From the NCBI RefSeq assembly GCF_037975245.1, contig NC_092579.1, positions 23,357,166-23,421,165 of the forward strand: a DNA stretch of 64,000 nucleotides, read 5' to 3'. The notes beneath the pieces were generated by a model that searched no databases, was not told where the DNA came from, and saw nothing but the letters and a program-made list of their open reading frames with translations. The stretch's first letter is position 1. Each line of letters begins with the position of its first letter. Below, one piece after another: positions 16,344 to 32,110 of the stretch. A program made the position numbers and the translations under genes. The stretch is from Apostichopus japonicus. Its lineage: Eukaryota > Echinodermata > Holothuroidea > Aspidochirotida > Stichopodidae.

Positions 16344-16346
<3 letters not shown>
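15978..16346 (-). repeat. AT-tailed composite tRNA-like repeat, copy B (most complete)
   Basis: On the minus strand an A-box TAGCCTAGTGGTTAGGGTG (16089-16071) and a B-box GGTTCGAATCC (16045-16035) are 54 nt apart from A start to B end, as in a class I tRNA. A short body and (TA)n follow. Unlike a textbook SINE, about 250 bp of further family sequence precede the tRNA-like part. That extension holds a second B-box-like GGTTTCGAACC (16131-16121) and a weak A-box-like GCCTACAGTGG upstream of it, so the element may be dimeric. The upstream part recurs at 45.85-45.97 and 62.99-63.21 kb, which shows it belongs to the family. It is not a functional tRNA gene. The 90- and 72-residue frames over it are not evidence of protein. 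Confidence 0.8.
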
Positions 16347-16440
<94 letters not shown>

Positions 16441-16458
16441 ATATTTATATATACATAT
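16347..16458. repeat. (TA)n array at the head end of copy B
   Basis: About 80 bp of nearly pure TA, then TA with ttta interruptions. A short TG-rich patch (gtgtgtgtgt) follows at about 16462-16488. Confidence 0.95.
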
Positions 16459-19400
16459 ATGCGTGTGTTTGTGCGTGTGTGTGTGTATTGTAATATCTCA
16501 CAAGACCTTTCTTTCACCGATTTCATTTTTTGGCAAATTTCGAACAATCTTTCATTAAAATACGAAATATCTTATTAGATAGGCCTACTGGAATTTAGCC
16601 CTGTGATTCTTGAAGCTGAAACCAAACTGATTCCTGGTTTAAAAAAAAATACCCCACTGACTACTAAATACACCACGCACAATACCTCACACCGCGCAGC
16701 CCGCAACCCACTTCCACTCCCAACCCACCCAACTTGCTTCCGCCCAACCCACTTCCACCCACCCCCTGTACCTCCAATATGCATTATATTTTCCAAACAC
16801 TTGAACAAAGTACATTGTCGATCATCCCAGAATAAGTCAGATGAAACATAATACTCTGCAATCCCCCCTCTTTTTTTCACTCAGGAAGAAGCATGTTAGG
16901 TTTGTAAACGATTGAAAATGATTCCCCCGTTTTCATTTCGAATTGGTGAGGCCCATGTAGTCCGAGAACATTGTCAGGTACTGTTTTATTAACACAACGT
17001 AATCATCGCTCTAGGCGCTATTGATAATGTACTTCAAGGTTTCAGTTGCCGCTATTCGGATATTAAGCTCATGAAATTCCTCTCATCTCCTTTCCATAAG
17101 TCTCTGCGGAATTGTGTCGAAAACCTTCCTCATTTGAGTCACGTGGTTTAGCTAAGTTCTCCATGCATAACCTCCTTTTCTTTCATCTAAACATGTCAGA
17201 GATATGATTAAAGCATTCAATAATTATTGTTTAATAATATCAAAATATTGTTGTTTTTTTTCAAATCTAGGAACTTACGGTCACGCTTTTGGATATATGT
17301 ATAACCTATCTAATATAAATTATATTTTTGCTTTGTGTTCATATTGTAACCATCTTTTGAAATAAGGTTCTGGATATTTTAGCTAACCGGGATGTTCAAA
17401 CGTCAGTTGATATTTATGGACAGATGTGTCATTCATTTATTCTTCTTTTTTTTTTTTGTTGGCGAGCGATCGTGTTTACTTTTCACGATGGACGTGTCGT
17501 ATCATATATTGAAATATGATAATACGATACGGTGCAATGAAATGTCGGTATGGAACGCCAAACAGGAAGATAAATTATTTGACACCATTTCAAGAAGAGC
17601 AAATCTTTATCTCTATAAAGATGAGTCATCTTTGATTGAAAAAAAAGTCAAAGATTCGAAACATGGGCAAGATCTCACGATTCAAATGTTTGGGTGCCCT
17701 CAGTTGCCCACAAAAGGGCATATTGTGATAGTTAAGTGCCCTCATTTGGCCACAAAGGGTATAATATTGTTCCACTTGATGGAGATTAATGTTACCATTA
17801 GCTGAAAGTGTGAAACGTCGTAAAAATAACAACAACAAAAAAGGAGTGTGACCCTTGGTGTCATTTATACTCTGCCTGTGGATGCCAGACGAGAGTGTAA
17901 GAAACATTGGCTTTTTTTGCTGCACATTTAACATTATTACATGACTACATAATTAATTTTGATATGTTACAGAACTATATCAAAGTGGCTGGACAACTAA
18001 GTCTAGTCACACATAGACCATTACGTCAGCTCCGGAAAAGCAAAACACAAAATTTGAAAATAAACCTTATTAGCTTTGCATATTCTGTTTGATGTCGGCC
18101 GGGGTTCTCTGTACTCATCCGACGTTGACGAGACATCAAGCAAAGCTATAAAACCTATTAAACTAATGAATTAACAATAACATTTATCCCTACAGTGATA
18201 AAAACGACGTCATCACCAAGTTTGTCTTAAAGGTGAATTTTAAATATTAAAAAAAAAATTAAATATTTAAATGATGAATATATATTTGGAATCTATATCG
18301 AAATATAATCTGTATTCCGTTGTGCCTTTCTGAAGGTCTTTAACACGTTGAAGCTCATTTTTCGACCAATAGAGTTTATATACTTCTAAACCTAACATTC
18401 ACCATATGCTTCATCGAAACCGCGATGCAGTTTGGCATTTGGTTGTTTTGAACTATACGTTAAACCAACTTATGGCCAATATAATTTTTGTTTTATTTAT
18501 AGAAAGCGACAATTTGTTTTCTCGTTTATTATTGAAATAAAAAGACCCTTGTTTCATTGTTTCCATCCGTTGCGATGCGATGCGATGCGAGTGTTTACAC
18601 ATTAGCTGATGTTGCCTGATACCTTTAACCAACCCCAAATTAGGTTTCTTAAAAGCAAGCCATGAAATTTGATCCTCGCCAAAAAAAAAATGTTTAAGAA
18701 AAAAACGAGTTATCACATTTTTATCTCTCGTGCGCCAAAAAGAGGCCGGCGTGATGTAAACACGCGGCAATAGTTACTAAATGGCAAAACATTTAACGAT
18801 GAAAGCTCTCAAAACTTAAAACTCTCACGGGAAGAATTCCTTTTTTACACTTTTATGCACCAGACGTTTATGTTTGCAACCTCCACCCCACCCCAAGCCC
18901 ACATCATTCCTTCCCCTTCCTCAGTTATACAATGAATGCAAAACTCTGTTTTATTTTTTTTTAAATGAAAAAGTCCAGAAATAAATTTGTGTTTTGACTA
19001 CTAGAGGAGGAATTTCACTAAGGCATCCTATAGTGACATTTGCATTGAATTTGTATGCCTACGGTTTTAATATATTGCAAACTGAAGCTGTTGTCATGAG
19101 TTTCATTTAAAAGTCAAATGGGAGCCCGAAGCAAACATCTCTTGATGATGTCATAGCTGAGCACTGACTACAAGTTTTTTCCTATATATATATATGAATA
19201 TGGTGGAATGTTGTCAGGTTTTTAGATTGTACCAATAGAGAGGTTCAGTATTATTGCCACTGAAAGGAGGAGAAGCCTTTTTTTTATTTTTTTATTTAAC
19301 GCTCAAGGAACGTGAGTTCATTGAATTCCCTTTAGGCAATCAATCACCTCCTTGAAACTTTAATATAAAGCATTACTTAAAACGTTGATCTGTTTTGAAG

Positions 19401-19985
19401 GATCAATTTCGGAAACTCAATAAGCGTAATACATATCCACACAAAAAAAAAAACTTATATTTGTTAGACGAATTGCACAGATTGTTGGTGATTGAAAAAG
19501 TCAAGTGTTTGAACCGTTATTGTCTGTTTTTCTCATTTTTTTGGAGTTATTTTACTTCATGGAAGTAGGCGTAATGTACTTCAATAATTTCCGGTAATGT
19601 CGCCAACTCTACAAGGTAGATTGTAATTAATCAAACTAAGATAATCTCCTACATCTTTGTTTTTATAATCAAAATAAACGATAATCAGTATTTAATACTT
19701 CCGTTCTATAAGGAGCAAAAAATCTTGTTATATTTCCTTATCTATGTGGTTTTTCTTTTCCCCCGCAAAGTGTTGGAATCGGGCGTCTCATTAAAAAACT
19801 GAAAAACGTAATTTATTTATGTCAGCGAAATAACCACGTCACTGGATTCGAAAGCAGCCGTTAACTGTTTTCTGTTTGATCTGCACTTTTCATTTCAATC
19901 CTACCATGGAGGTAAAACTACCTCCATGATCCTACCGATCGAGTATCACTCCGAATAGGACGACAATGGATGCTGTCCTGACTTG
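16459..19985. other. Non-coding stretch, no gene seen
   Basis: It holds a C-rich local duplication at 16690-16770 (cccaacccacttccac twice), TAGGCCTA at 16580, a 42-bp tandem duplication at 17694-17775 and a (GCGAT)n patch near 18570-18590. The 137-residue frame at 17392-17805 is the longest non-repeat frame in this part, but it includes a phenylalanine run from poly-T and the 42-bp duplication. I see no domain in it. Confidence 0.5.
17694..17775 (+). repeat. 42-bp tandem duplication
   Basis: Two units beginning gtgccctca start at 17694 and 17736 and share ttgcccacaaaaggg / ttggccacaaaggg. The copies are diverged. Confidence 0.65.
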
Positions 19986-20155
19986 CTATATTTATATATA
20001 GCAATATATATGCTATATATAGCTATATATATATGCTATAAATATGCTATGTATAGCTATATATGCTATAAAATGCTATAAAAGTGCTATATATTTATGC
20101 TATATATATAGCTAGGTATATGCTATAAATATGCTATAAATATGCTATTTACATA
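19986..20155. repeat. TATGCTATA minisatellite-like array
   Basis: The words tgctata and agctata recur about fifteen times, with spacers of a few AT bases. Because gcta and agct are close to self-complementary, the region has many alternative hairpins. Confidence 0.7.
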
Positions 20156-20335
20156 TGTATATATATATATATATATATACATATGTATATATATATATAT
20201 ATATATATACAGTATGCAGCATACAGTATACAGCATATATACAGTAAATATATATATATGCTATATATATATATATATATTTATTGAATATATATATATA
20301 TATATATTAAATATTGAATATATATATATATTGAA

Positions 20336-20370
<35 letters not shown>

Positions 20371-20442
20371 AATATATATTTATATATATATTGAATATAT
20401 ATATATTGAATATATATATTGAATATATATATATTGAATATA
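20156..20442. repeat. AT-rich array with TTGAATATAT units, left part
   Basis: (TA)n is followed by gcagcatacag words and then by repeated ttgaatatat units. The same ttgaatatat pattern resumes at 20841, on the far side of the foldback element. Confidence 0.8.
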
Positions 20443-20840
20443 TTATACAAATAATAAATGGTTATGAGTGCCATAGTGCAAATATTTCATGAGTTGAAAG
20501 ATGGAATGTTCCATTCAACGAGGCGCAGCCGAGTTGAATATGGAACAAATTACATCTTTCAACGAATGAAATATTTGCACTATTGCACGAATGGAAACCA
20601 TTCATTATTTGTTTTATACAACACCTTCGAAATTTGGATATAATTGGATGTAAAATGCACTCATGCAACAGATTGTTTTGAACAGACAGGTTTCTCTGCT
20701 CTCTTACCATTGAAAAAAGTGCTATCAAAAAAGTATAACACATGGTTCTATTTCATAGAGTGCAATAGAGCGGATTTTGCATGCAATCGACGAGCAATTG
20801 ACCAATCAAATGGCCGTAATAGTATTAGGTGTTGTATAAA
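20443..20840. mobile_element. Candidate foldback / non-autonomous DNA transposon
   Basis: The segment starts TTATACAA (20443-20450) and ends near 20838-20840 with TTGTATAA, its reverse complement. Its left third is a long imperfect inverted repeat. Sequence from about 20450 to 20517 (aaatggttatgagtgccatagtgcaaatatttcatgagttg onward) pairs with 20529-20615, around a loop reading cgaggcgcagccgag. An internal tttatacaacacc at 20613-20625 is also the inverse of the right end at 20828-20840. It interrupts a TTGAATATAT array. No transposase is visible. The superfamily is unassigned, and the exact ends cannot be fixed because the flanks are TA-rich. Confidence 0.55.
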
Positions 20841-20975
20841 TATATATATTGAATATATTTATATATATATATTGAAAATATATATATATATATTGAATCT
20901 ATATATATATATTGAATATATATAAATATTGAATCTATATATATATTGAATCTCTATATATATATATATATATAC
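20841..20975. repeat. AT-rich array with TTGAATATAT units, right part
   Basis: It continues the same unit as 20275-20442 (ttgaatatat and ttgaatctatat), then passes into (TA)n. This is consistent with one array interrupted by the preceding element. Confidence 0.8.
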
Positions 20976-24109
<3,134 letters not shown>

Positions 24110-24307
24110 ACTTTATGAACTAATAATGTAGAAACTGGCAATTTTTTTTTTCTGATTTTGAAAAAAACAATTATGTACTTTATGAACAAATACTATAGAA
24201 ACTGACTAATTTTAGTCCGATTTTGAATGATACTCTGCACATATTGAACAAATAATGTACACACTGGTTAATTTTGGACTGATTTTGAGTAATAATCGGT
24301 GCTTATT
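24110..24307 (+). repeat. 62-67-bp tandem repeat, three diverged copies
   Basis: Units start at 24110, 24177 and 24239. Each follows the pattern tttatgaacaaata-tgtagaaactg, then attttagtccgattttgaa. Divergence between copies is clear, so the array is old. Confidence 0.8.
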
Positions 24308-25063
24308 AAAAAAAAAATTGACGAATAAGCACAATACCTTTCTACTATAAGTCGGTGACTAAGTGTAACTAAATTAAACAAACACATTAAACACCCCTCC
24401 GGTGATCCGCTAGTGAGACCATTATACCAGTGACGTCACTGCCTACGCGAATAATGACGTAGATACAGACCGCATGTTGCTGGCAGCTGAATAATTGTTA
24501 TTCATGTTAATACTGAATACTCATTCTATAATCGAATGTCATTCACTTCAACGATTGGCAAAGCTTTCCATCTGTTTTTCCTATGGAGAAGATTTTTTTT
24601 TTCTTTTTTAAATGCACAAAAAAAATATTTACATACATAATTCATGTTATTATAATCCCTCATTTTGCCAAATCCGTTTGCGATGAACCATAAATCATAC
24701 AATTGATGTATTTTTAAGTAAAACATAAATAAAAAAATAAATATAGCCCAAGGAAACAGAATTCGCTGATAACACTAGAAATCGGTTATTGATCCGATTG
24801 TATAAGCGCTGTTCTTATTATAGATGACATTTAACTGCATGTGCAACGTTGACATTTAAGAGTTTTTCCACATTTTGTTATTCGAAAACCTTTTTTTTTA
24901 AAACCCCTTAAGCTATTTTCTTTGTCTAAATATGCTGTTTTTCAAGTTGGATATGTTGTAATGACTCTGATATTGTTATGTAGACTTTTTGCAATGTTTC
25001 CCTTTACACGTTTCCCAATATTGTATTATTGTTTGTTATTGATTGTGTATCGTGTATGGTATA

Positions 25064-25066
<3 letters not shown>
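24308..25066. other. Non-coding, nothing recognised
   Basis: AT-rich sequence with one exact TGACGTCA at 24431-24438. No gene is seen. Confidence 0.5.
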
Positions 25067-25115
<49 letters not shown>

Positions 25116-25129
25116 TATATATATATAGT

Positions 25130-25176
<47 letters not shown>
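25067..25176. repeat. (TA)n microsatellite with agtt and gtat interruptions
   Basis: TA dinucleotide array broken twice by agttatat and later by tgtat and acat. Confidence 0.95.
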
Positions 25177-26487
25177 GTTAGTTTAACTGTATTACAGGGA
25201 GTGACCTTTTATAGACACATCTACCTCAGACTCCATTCAGTCACTTGTGAGCTTTTAAAAATACATTCCTCTCAATTAACGTAGGTCTGTAATCCTCTCC
25301 TCCCCTCCCATCCCATCCCCTACCCTCCCATCCCCTCCCCCCCGTCCTTCCTCTAACCTGATTAATACAGCATCAGTAGTTTATTTCATCCTCTTTCTCG
25401 TCCCAGCATAAAACAAGAATGGTGATGACTGAACACCTTCCCAACAAGTCACTTCAGTAGGTCCATTTATAGGACAGTGATAACGATAGGTTAACCTTTC
25501 AGGCGGATGTTCATATGCCCACTAATGGTGGTATGGTATACCAATAACCTTTCAATTCATCACCTATACTGATTTGTGAATGGTTCACGCATCAACCTAT
25601 GATAGCTAACTATAGCAATACTGAAAGTTTCCCATAGGTAATATTTACTCTCATGTTTAAATTTTATATGAAATATTTAATGACATAGCATTAATTGTTC
25701 AAGATGATATTCCTTTTGATAAAACACCTTACGTTACTCCCGTCCCGTCTCGCCCTGTCCAGACCTCTTCCACCCACCCCCTTCGCCCGTTCCTGCCCGG
25801 ACCCGATTGTAGTATAGAAGCAAACTTCAAATGCCATATGCAAATCAAACTATACTTGATTCTTAGTCAATATTTAGAAATAACTTTTGTTATTTGTTGT
25901 GATTCTGTTATCGCGGTTGAGATTATTTTCAAAACCACAAACCTCTAAGGCACAATGAAATCTCTTTTATATGTTTTCATCCAAGACTTCAATGAACGCT
26001 CACATTATAGGGGTTAACCGCGAACCAGACAGACACTCTTACATCGGTCTGGGTCTGTACAGGTTAATAGTGAACTTTGATGTGCAATTGACAATTCTTG
26101 ACGCCTCATAGGAGTCTAGGGTCATATCGATCGAAACATATTCAAAGTTATTCAACGCACTCAAGCAACAAATAAGTATGTGCACAACATTCAACTATAT
26201 AAGACGCGATTGTAGGATATAGACACAGACTCTATACTGTCGCACATACTAACTCTCTATCACCACTTAGATTAACTCGCTGTTATCCACCCAACTCGTT
26301 TAGTTCCCCCACCTCCTCCTTAACCCCCTCCCCTCCCCACTCCAGGCAACTGTTTTATGTCTATCATGGGCCAATTTTCTGCTCTATTCTTTTGAAGGTA
26401 ACAGACGTCATCGGTATCAAGAATAAATGTTATATGCATATATACCAATACAACTGATCCGCCTTTAAACAGCTATCTGTGTTGAAT
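25177..26487. other. Non-coding stretch with pyrimidine-rich patches
   Basis: C/T-rich minisatellite-like tracts lie at about 25295-25345 (repeats of cccatcccctcc) and 26308-26342. No coding region is recognised. Confidence 0.5.
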
Positions 26488-26622
26488 TAGTTTGATAATG
26501 TTTGATAATGTAAGTTGATAAAGTTTGATGATAAAGTTGATGATAAAGATGTTGATAAAGATGATGAAAGAAGTTGATGATAAAGATGATAAAGATGATA
26601 AAGTTTGATAATGTAAATTATA
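26488..26622 (+). repeat. GATAAAGTT/GATGATAAA minisatellite
   Basis: Repeated tttgataatg, gttgataaag and gatgataaa words in variable order. The array begins and ends with tttgataatgtaa. Confidence 0.85.
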
Positions 26623-26799
26623 CATGTCCTATCTAGTATCTATTTTGTCTGTGTGTGAGTATGCTTTTGTGTTGATTAGGGGAACACAGGTTGAAACATA
26701 GATTTGATGCTCAACTCTTTTTTAATGTAAATCCAGTGATACCTCTTATATAGCCTATCTGTAATTCTATTATCTGCAGTGTTTCCGTCTTAATACCGT
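26623..26799. other. Non-coding spacer, nothing recognised
   Basis: Short spacer between two minisatellites. Confidence 0.5.
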
Positions 26800-27067
26800 A
26801 CATATAGAAACACAGATATATTACACATAGAAGCATATATAGAAACATATAGAAACACGTATAGAACACACATAGAGCATATATAGAAACACATATAGAA
26901 ACACATATCGAAACACATATCGAAACACATATAGAAACACATATAGAAACACGTATAGAAACACGTATAGAAACACGTATAGAACACACATAGAGCACAT
27001 ATAGAAACACATATAGAAACACATATAGAAACACACAGAAACACAGTACATAGAAACACAGCAAACA
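26800..27067. repeat. 12-bp minisatellite (agaaacacatat)n
   Basis: About twenty units of agaaacacatat with variants (cgtat, cgaaac, agaacac). A 12-bp unit keeps phase in all frames, so it generates three long minus-strand frames of 76-124 residues with Val-Ser-Ile-Cys or Phe-Leu-Tyr-Val periodicity. I regard these as artefacts. Confidence 0.93.
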
Positions 27068-28018
27068 CCATGGAGGAACGGTCACAATGAATATAAACCT
27101 GGCCGGGGAAGATCACCATAGGTCGGTGGTGGGGGGGGGGGGCGGAAGGCGTCTACCTGCGGTGTTTTCTATACACGAAAGTAGCCTGCGCGCCAAATTT
27201 TCAGTCAGTGTGGTTAGCTTAACATTTCGCGCAGCATTAAAACTGGAGAAACCGATTGTGCACACGGACCGACATTGCTCGCCATTCTTTGGTACCGCTA
27301 TTACTGTTCATTATACGATTTGATAAGGTTGTTCTTAATTGTCTTATTCTTATATCTTAGGTTCTTCTAGCCTTGTTTGTCAGCCTTCAAGTTGCTGCCT
27401 TTTATCATCCCATCTGTACAGTTTCGTGCAAGTTTCTCCCATGGGACGTCATCAATAGTTATATTAATTTTAATTTAACATATCCACTTACAAATGTCAC
27501 TCGTCAACCCCCTTGTTTATAAACAGGAAGCCGTAAAGTGGCAATCCTCTGATTCAGGCGTGCTCCTATCTTTTTTGTTCTTTTTAACTCACTTTAATTT
27601 GGTTTACAAGTAGCCTACATAATCTATTAGATTTCTTGGAAAATATATCGTTGTGTTTTATAGACTCCATCTTCTTGACGTAAAATGAAGTGAGCAAAAC
27701 ACTTTGAAATATGAAAATCGAATTTTTCTGAATTCTGCATTTTGATTGGAGTTGTAACTAGTAGCCGATCTGACCAAGTAATGAATGAATATTAACATAA
27801 CATAATTAAAGAAATATTAATCCAGCTAACAGATCAACGTGCTTATAACCAATTGGCTATGCTCCATATTACCGACGTATATAGTAACAGTTTTGTCACA
27901 AACAGAACAGTTTTGTCCCAAAAAATAAAGGTTTTTCCCCTTCTATTTCCAATTCTTTCAGGTTTAAGTCTTTCGTCACTTCTGTATATACGATTTGGGT
28001 ATAATACTTGAGTAATGG
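27068..28018. other. Non-coding stretch, nothing recognised
   Basis: A 12-G run at 27131-27142 is the only notable item. No gene is seen. Confidence 0.5.
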
Positions 28019-28425
28019 TTATGGAGGGGGAAGATGGGACACTTCCTCGAAAACGTGGAACCGGAAGTAGATGCAGAAAATACAAAACAGAGCCTCGAGC
28101 GTCCGATCTTCCCTTATCCAGGATCTTGTTTATGATTCTAGATTTGTTTTGATCACGTGAAACTTCGTTCCTATGCAAGTTATCATTGATTCCATATGGA
28201 CCCTCCACCCCCCCCCCCCCAAAAAAAAAGGATGGATTCGTCAGGGGAAGATTGGACACTTCGTGGAAAAAGTGAAACCGGTAGAAACTGGTAGATTCAG
28301 AAAGGGGGGAAAAACAGGGGGAAAAAACCCAGCGAGCTTCCAATTTCCCCCTTAAGTCCAAGATCTTGGATCATGGACTTAAGTAATAGTTTATGATTCG
28401 AAATAAAAAAAGGAAATCGTCGTCT
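28019..28425 (+). repeat. Diverged direct duplication, two copies about 215 bp apart
   Basis: Both copies follow the order ggggaagat-ggacacttc, then gaaaa-gtg-aaccgg, agat-cagaaa, gatcttccc or caatttccc, cca-gatcttg, and gtttatgattc. Copy 1 is about 28029-28145 and copy 2 about 28240-28405. A 13-C run plus poly-A (28208-28229) lies between them. The 172-residue minus-strand frame at 27843-28361 runs through both copies and the homopolymer. It has no recognisable domain, so I reject it as a gene. Confidence 0.6.
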
Positions 28426-28584
28426 AGACATTTCTATATGCTCTATGATTAAAAAACTAAAAATAAAAGGAAAATACGGAAAGCAACAACGAGAGTTTCT
28501 AAATATGTTGTACCTTTCAAAGGAAACTTCAGGTAACCTTGTATATGCTGTGAGGCATAATGAATTAGCCTACGATATGTGTTA
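28426..28584. other. Non-coding spacer, nothing recognised
   Basis: Short AT-rich spacer before a long TA array. Confidence 0.5.
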
Positions 28585-30528
<1,944 letters not shown>

Positions 30529-30722
30529 GGGTAACTCCGTGTTCCCAACTGGTTAGTGTGTAACGTTTCAAATGGGTTACTCCGTGTTCCCAACTAATGC
30601 ATACTGGTTCAAAGTGGGCTACTTCGTGTTCCCGACTTATGCTGTAATTTGGTAACGTCGTGTTCCCAAATCGTATTGTTCCCAGCAGTTAGTATGTAAC
30701 TGGGCTACTCCGTGTATGCAAA
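30529..30722 (+). repeat. 35-51-bp tandem repeat with CCGTGTTCCCAAC core
   Basis: Five units start at 30529, 30574, 30616, 30651 and 30702. The core reads gg-taactccgtgttcccaac with substitutions. The last unit is truncated after ccgtgt. Spacing varies, so the array is decayed. Confidence 0.85.
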
Positions 30723-32032
30723 GTTTATTACCTCTGTCAGCCACGTTCTCATCAGGGTCTATACGTTAAGGTACCCAGGCAAAACCGGGTGAATGCCAGT
30801 TTATTATCCCGTAAGTTTCACGTTTCTTTAAAACTTAATTGTCGAGGCTTCCTTGTCACGTACACTTCAGTGTATGTACATATCGTGTAGTACTTCGTTG
30901 TCGCAATTTAATTATGTTATTGTTTCGATACGAGACTTTCAAGAAAACAAATTTTCACTTTACAATTTTCAGGGTTTTGGTTTTTGTATTATGTGACTGC
31001 TGTACACCGGTGAATAAATTCACCACACTTCAACTCCTGTATACTCCCTTCGTCATTTGCGTCCTCCGACTTACACCGACCCCGCGACAAGGAACATTCA
31101 AATCAGATACCATCTCTTTTGTCTTTTCTTTCTACCCGTTATTGTTTCCTTGGTAACATTTCTTTATTTTAAATAAATTAAACTGTGGAGTGACATCATC
31201 GCAATGACGTCATATGGATACCAGACACGTACATGTGGTTTGGTCGAGATCTATTCCGCTTTTTAAGCTGACCTCCTTTCCCATGACGCCCTACAAATAC
31301 GTCATAATATTGATTTTTTAAGTCCAAAACTGAAACTGAAGTCTTCTCGGAAAATACGTGATAACAGTCACTGAGCCTAAATTTATGTAAATTTGCCCAA
31401 CCTGCGGAATTCTCCAGATAGGAATTTTGCTGCGTATCCCGGGTAAATGGGCATTAAAAGCATTAAGACTCCGATTTGACTATTAATAAAAAATAAGGTA
31501 GAATCTATACGCGAGGTATAGTAAATTACAAATTCCTTTCTCTTTTGAGGAGTAATTATCCAACCGTTTTGTGTGTAAAACCTCAGCTTTGCTTGTTAAC
31601 AGTTCCAAGTTCTACTTGGTGATCTGAACATTCTTACGAAAAACGGAAACAAATTGATAGAAGCGGCCCGTAGTTTGGAACGAGGAGGTTTTTTTTCTTC
31701 ATTTTTTCTTTTTTCGTTGTATATTAAACCACGACTTTACACTTAACTCTGACTATGTCCTGAATGTGTGTCTTTATATAATATATTTTTTGAGCAGGGT
31801 AACGTGTGGCCGAGAGACAGAGAGAGAGAGGTAGGAGGGGGTGGGGGATTGGTGATGTGGAGAGGCTCATCAGTTAGAGCCCTTCCTCCCCTCCTTGCGC
31901 CCCCCCCCCCCGCTCGATCGAGAGCTTGAGAAATTATGAAAAATAAGCTTTAACTCGAATACGTTGTTCAAATACATGCTTATGAAACAATTTAAATGAA
32001 CAATGTAACCATTTCAGGAAGTCCTGAAAATC

Positions 32033-32034
<2 letters not shown>
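30723..32034. other. Non-coding stretch; possible decayed LTR-like segment at its start
   Basis: Between about 30.45 and 31.10 kb there is a TG-start region, the tandem repeat above, an AATAAA at 31012-31017 followed by CA-rich sequence, and a C-rich end. That is the layout of a retroviral-type LTR, but I find no matching second LTR, target duplication, primer-binding site or polymerase. The 105-residue frame at 30839-31156 has no domain. TGACGTCA is at 31205. A GA repeat (about 31816-31830) and a 12-C run (31900-31911) follow. Confidence 0.35.

Positions 32035-32108
<74 letters not shown>
32035..32108. repeat. (TA)n microsatellite, about 74 bp
   Basis: Uninterrupted TA dinucleotide. Confidence 0.97.

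Positions 32109-32110
<2 letters not shown>

Noticed and set aside
17392-17805. 137-residue plus-strand frame
   Set aside because: It contains a Phe run from poly-T and a translated 42-bp duplication. No recognisable domain and no supporting neighbour.
26711-27119. Three overlapping Cys/Val/Ser-repeat minus-strand frames
   Set aside because: The 12-bp minisatellite stays in phase in every frame, so open length carries no information.
27843-28361. 172-residue minus-strand open frame, the longest in the window
   Set aside because: It runs through a diverged direct duplication and a C13-A9 homopolymer. No domain, signal or family resemblance is visible, and composition follows the underlying repeats.
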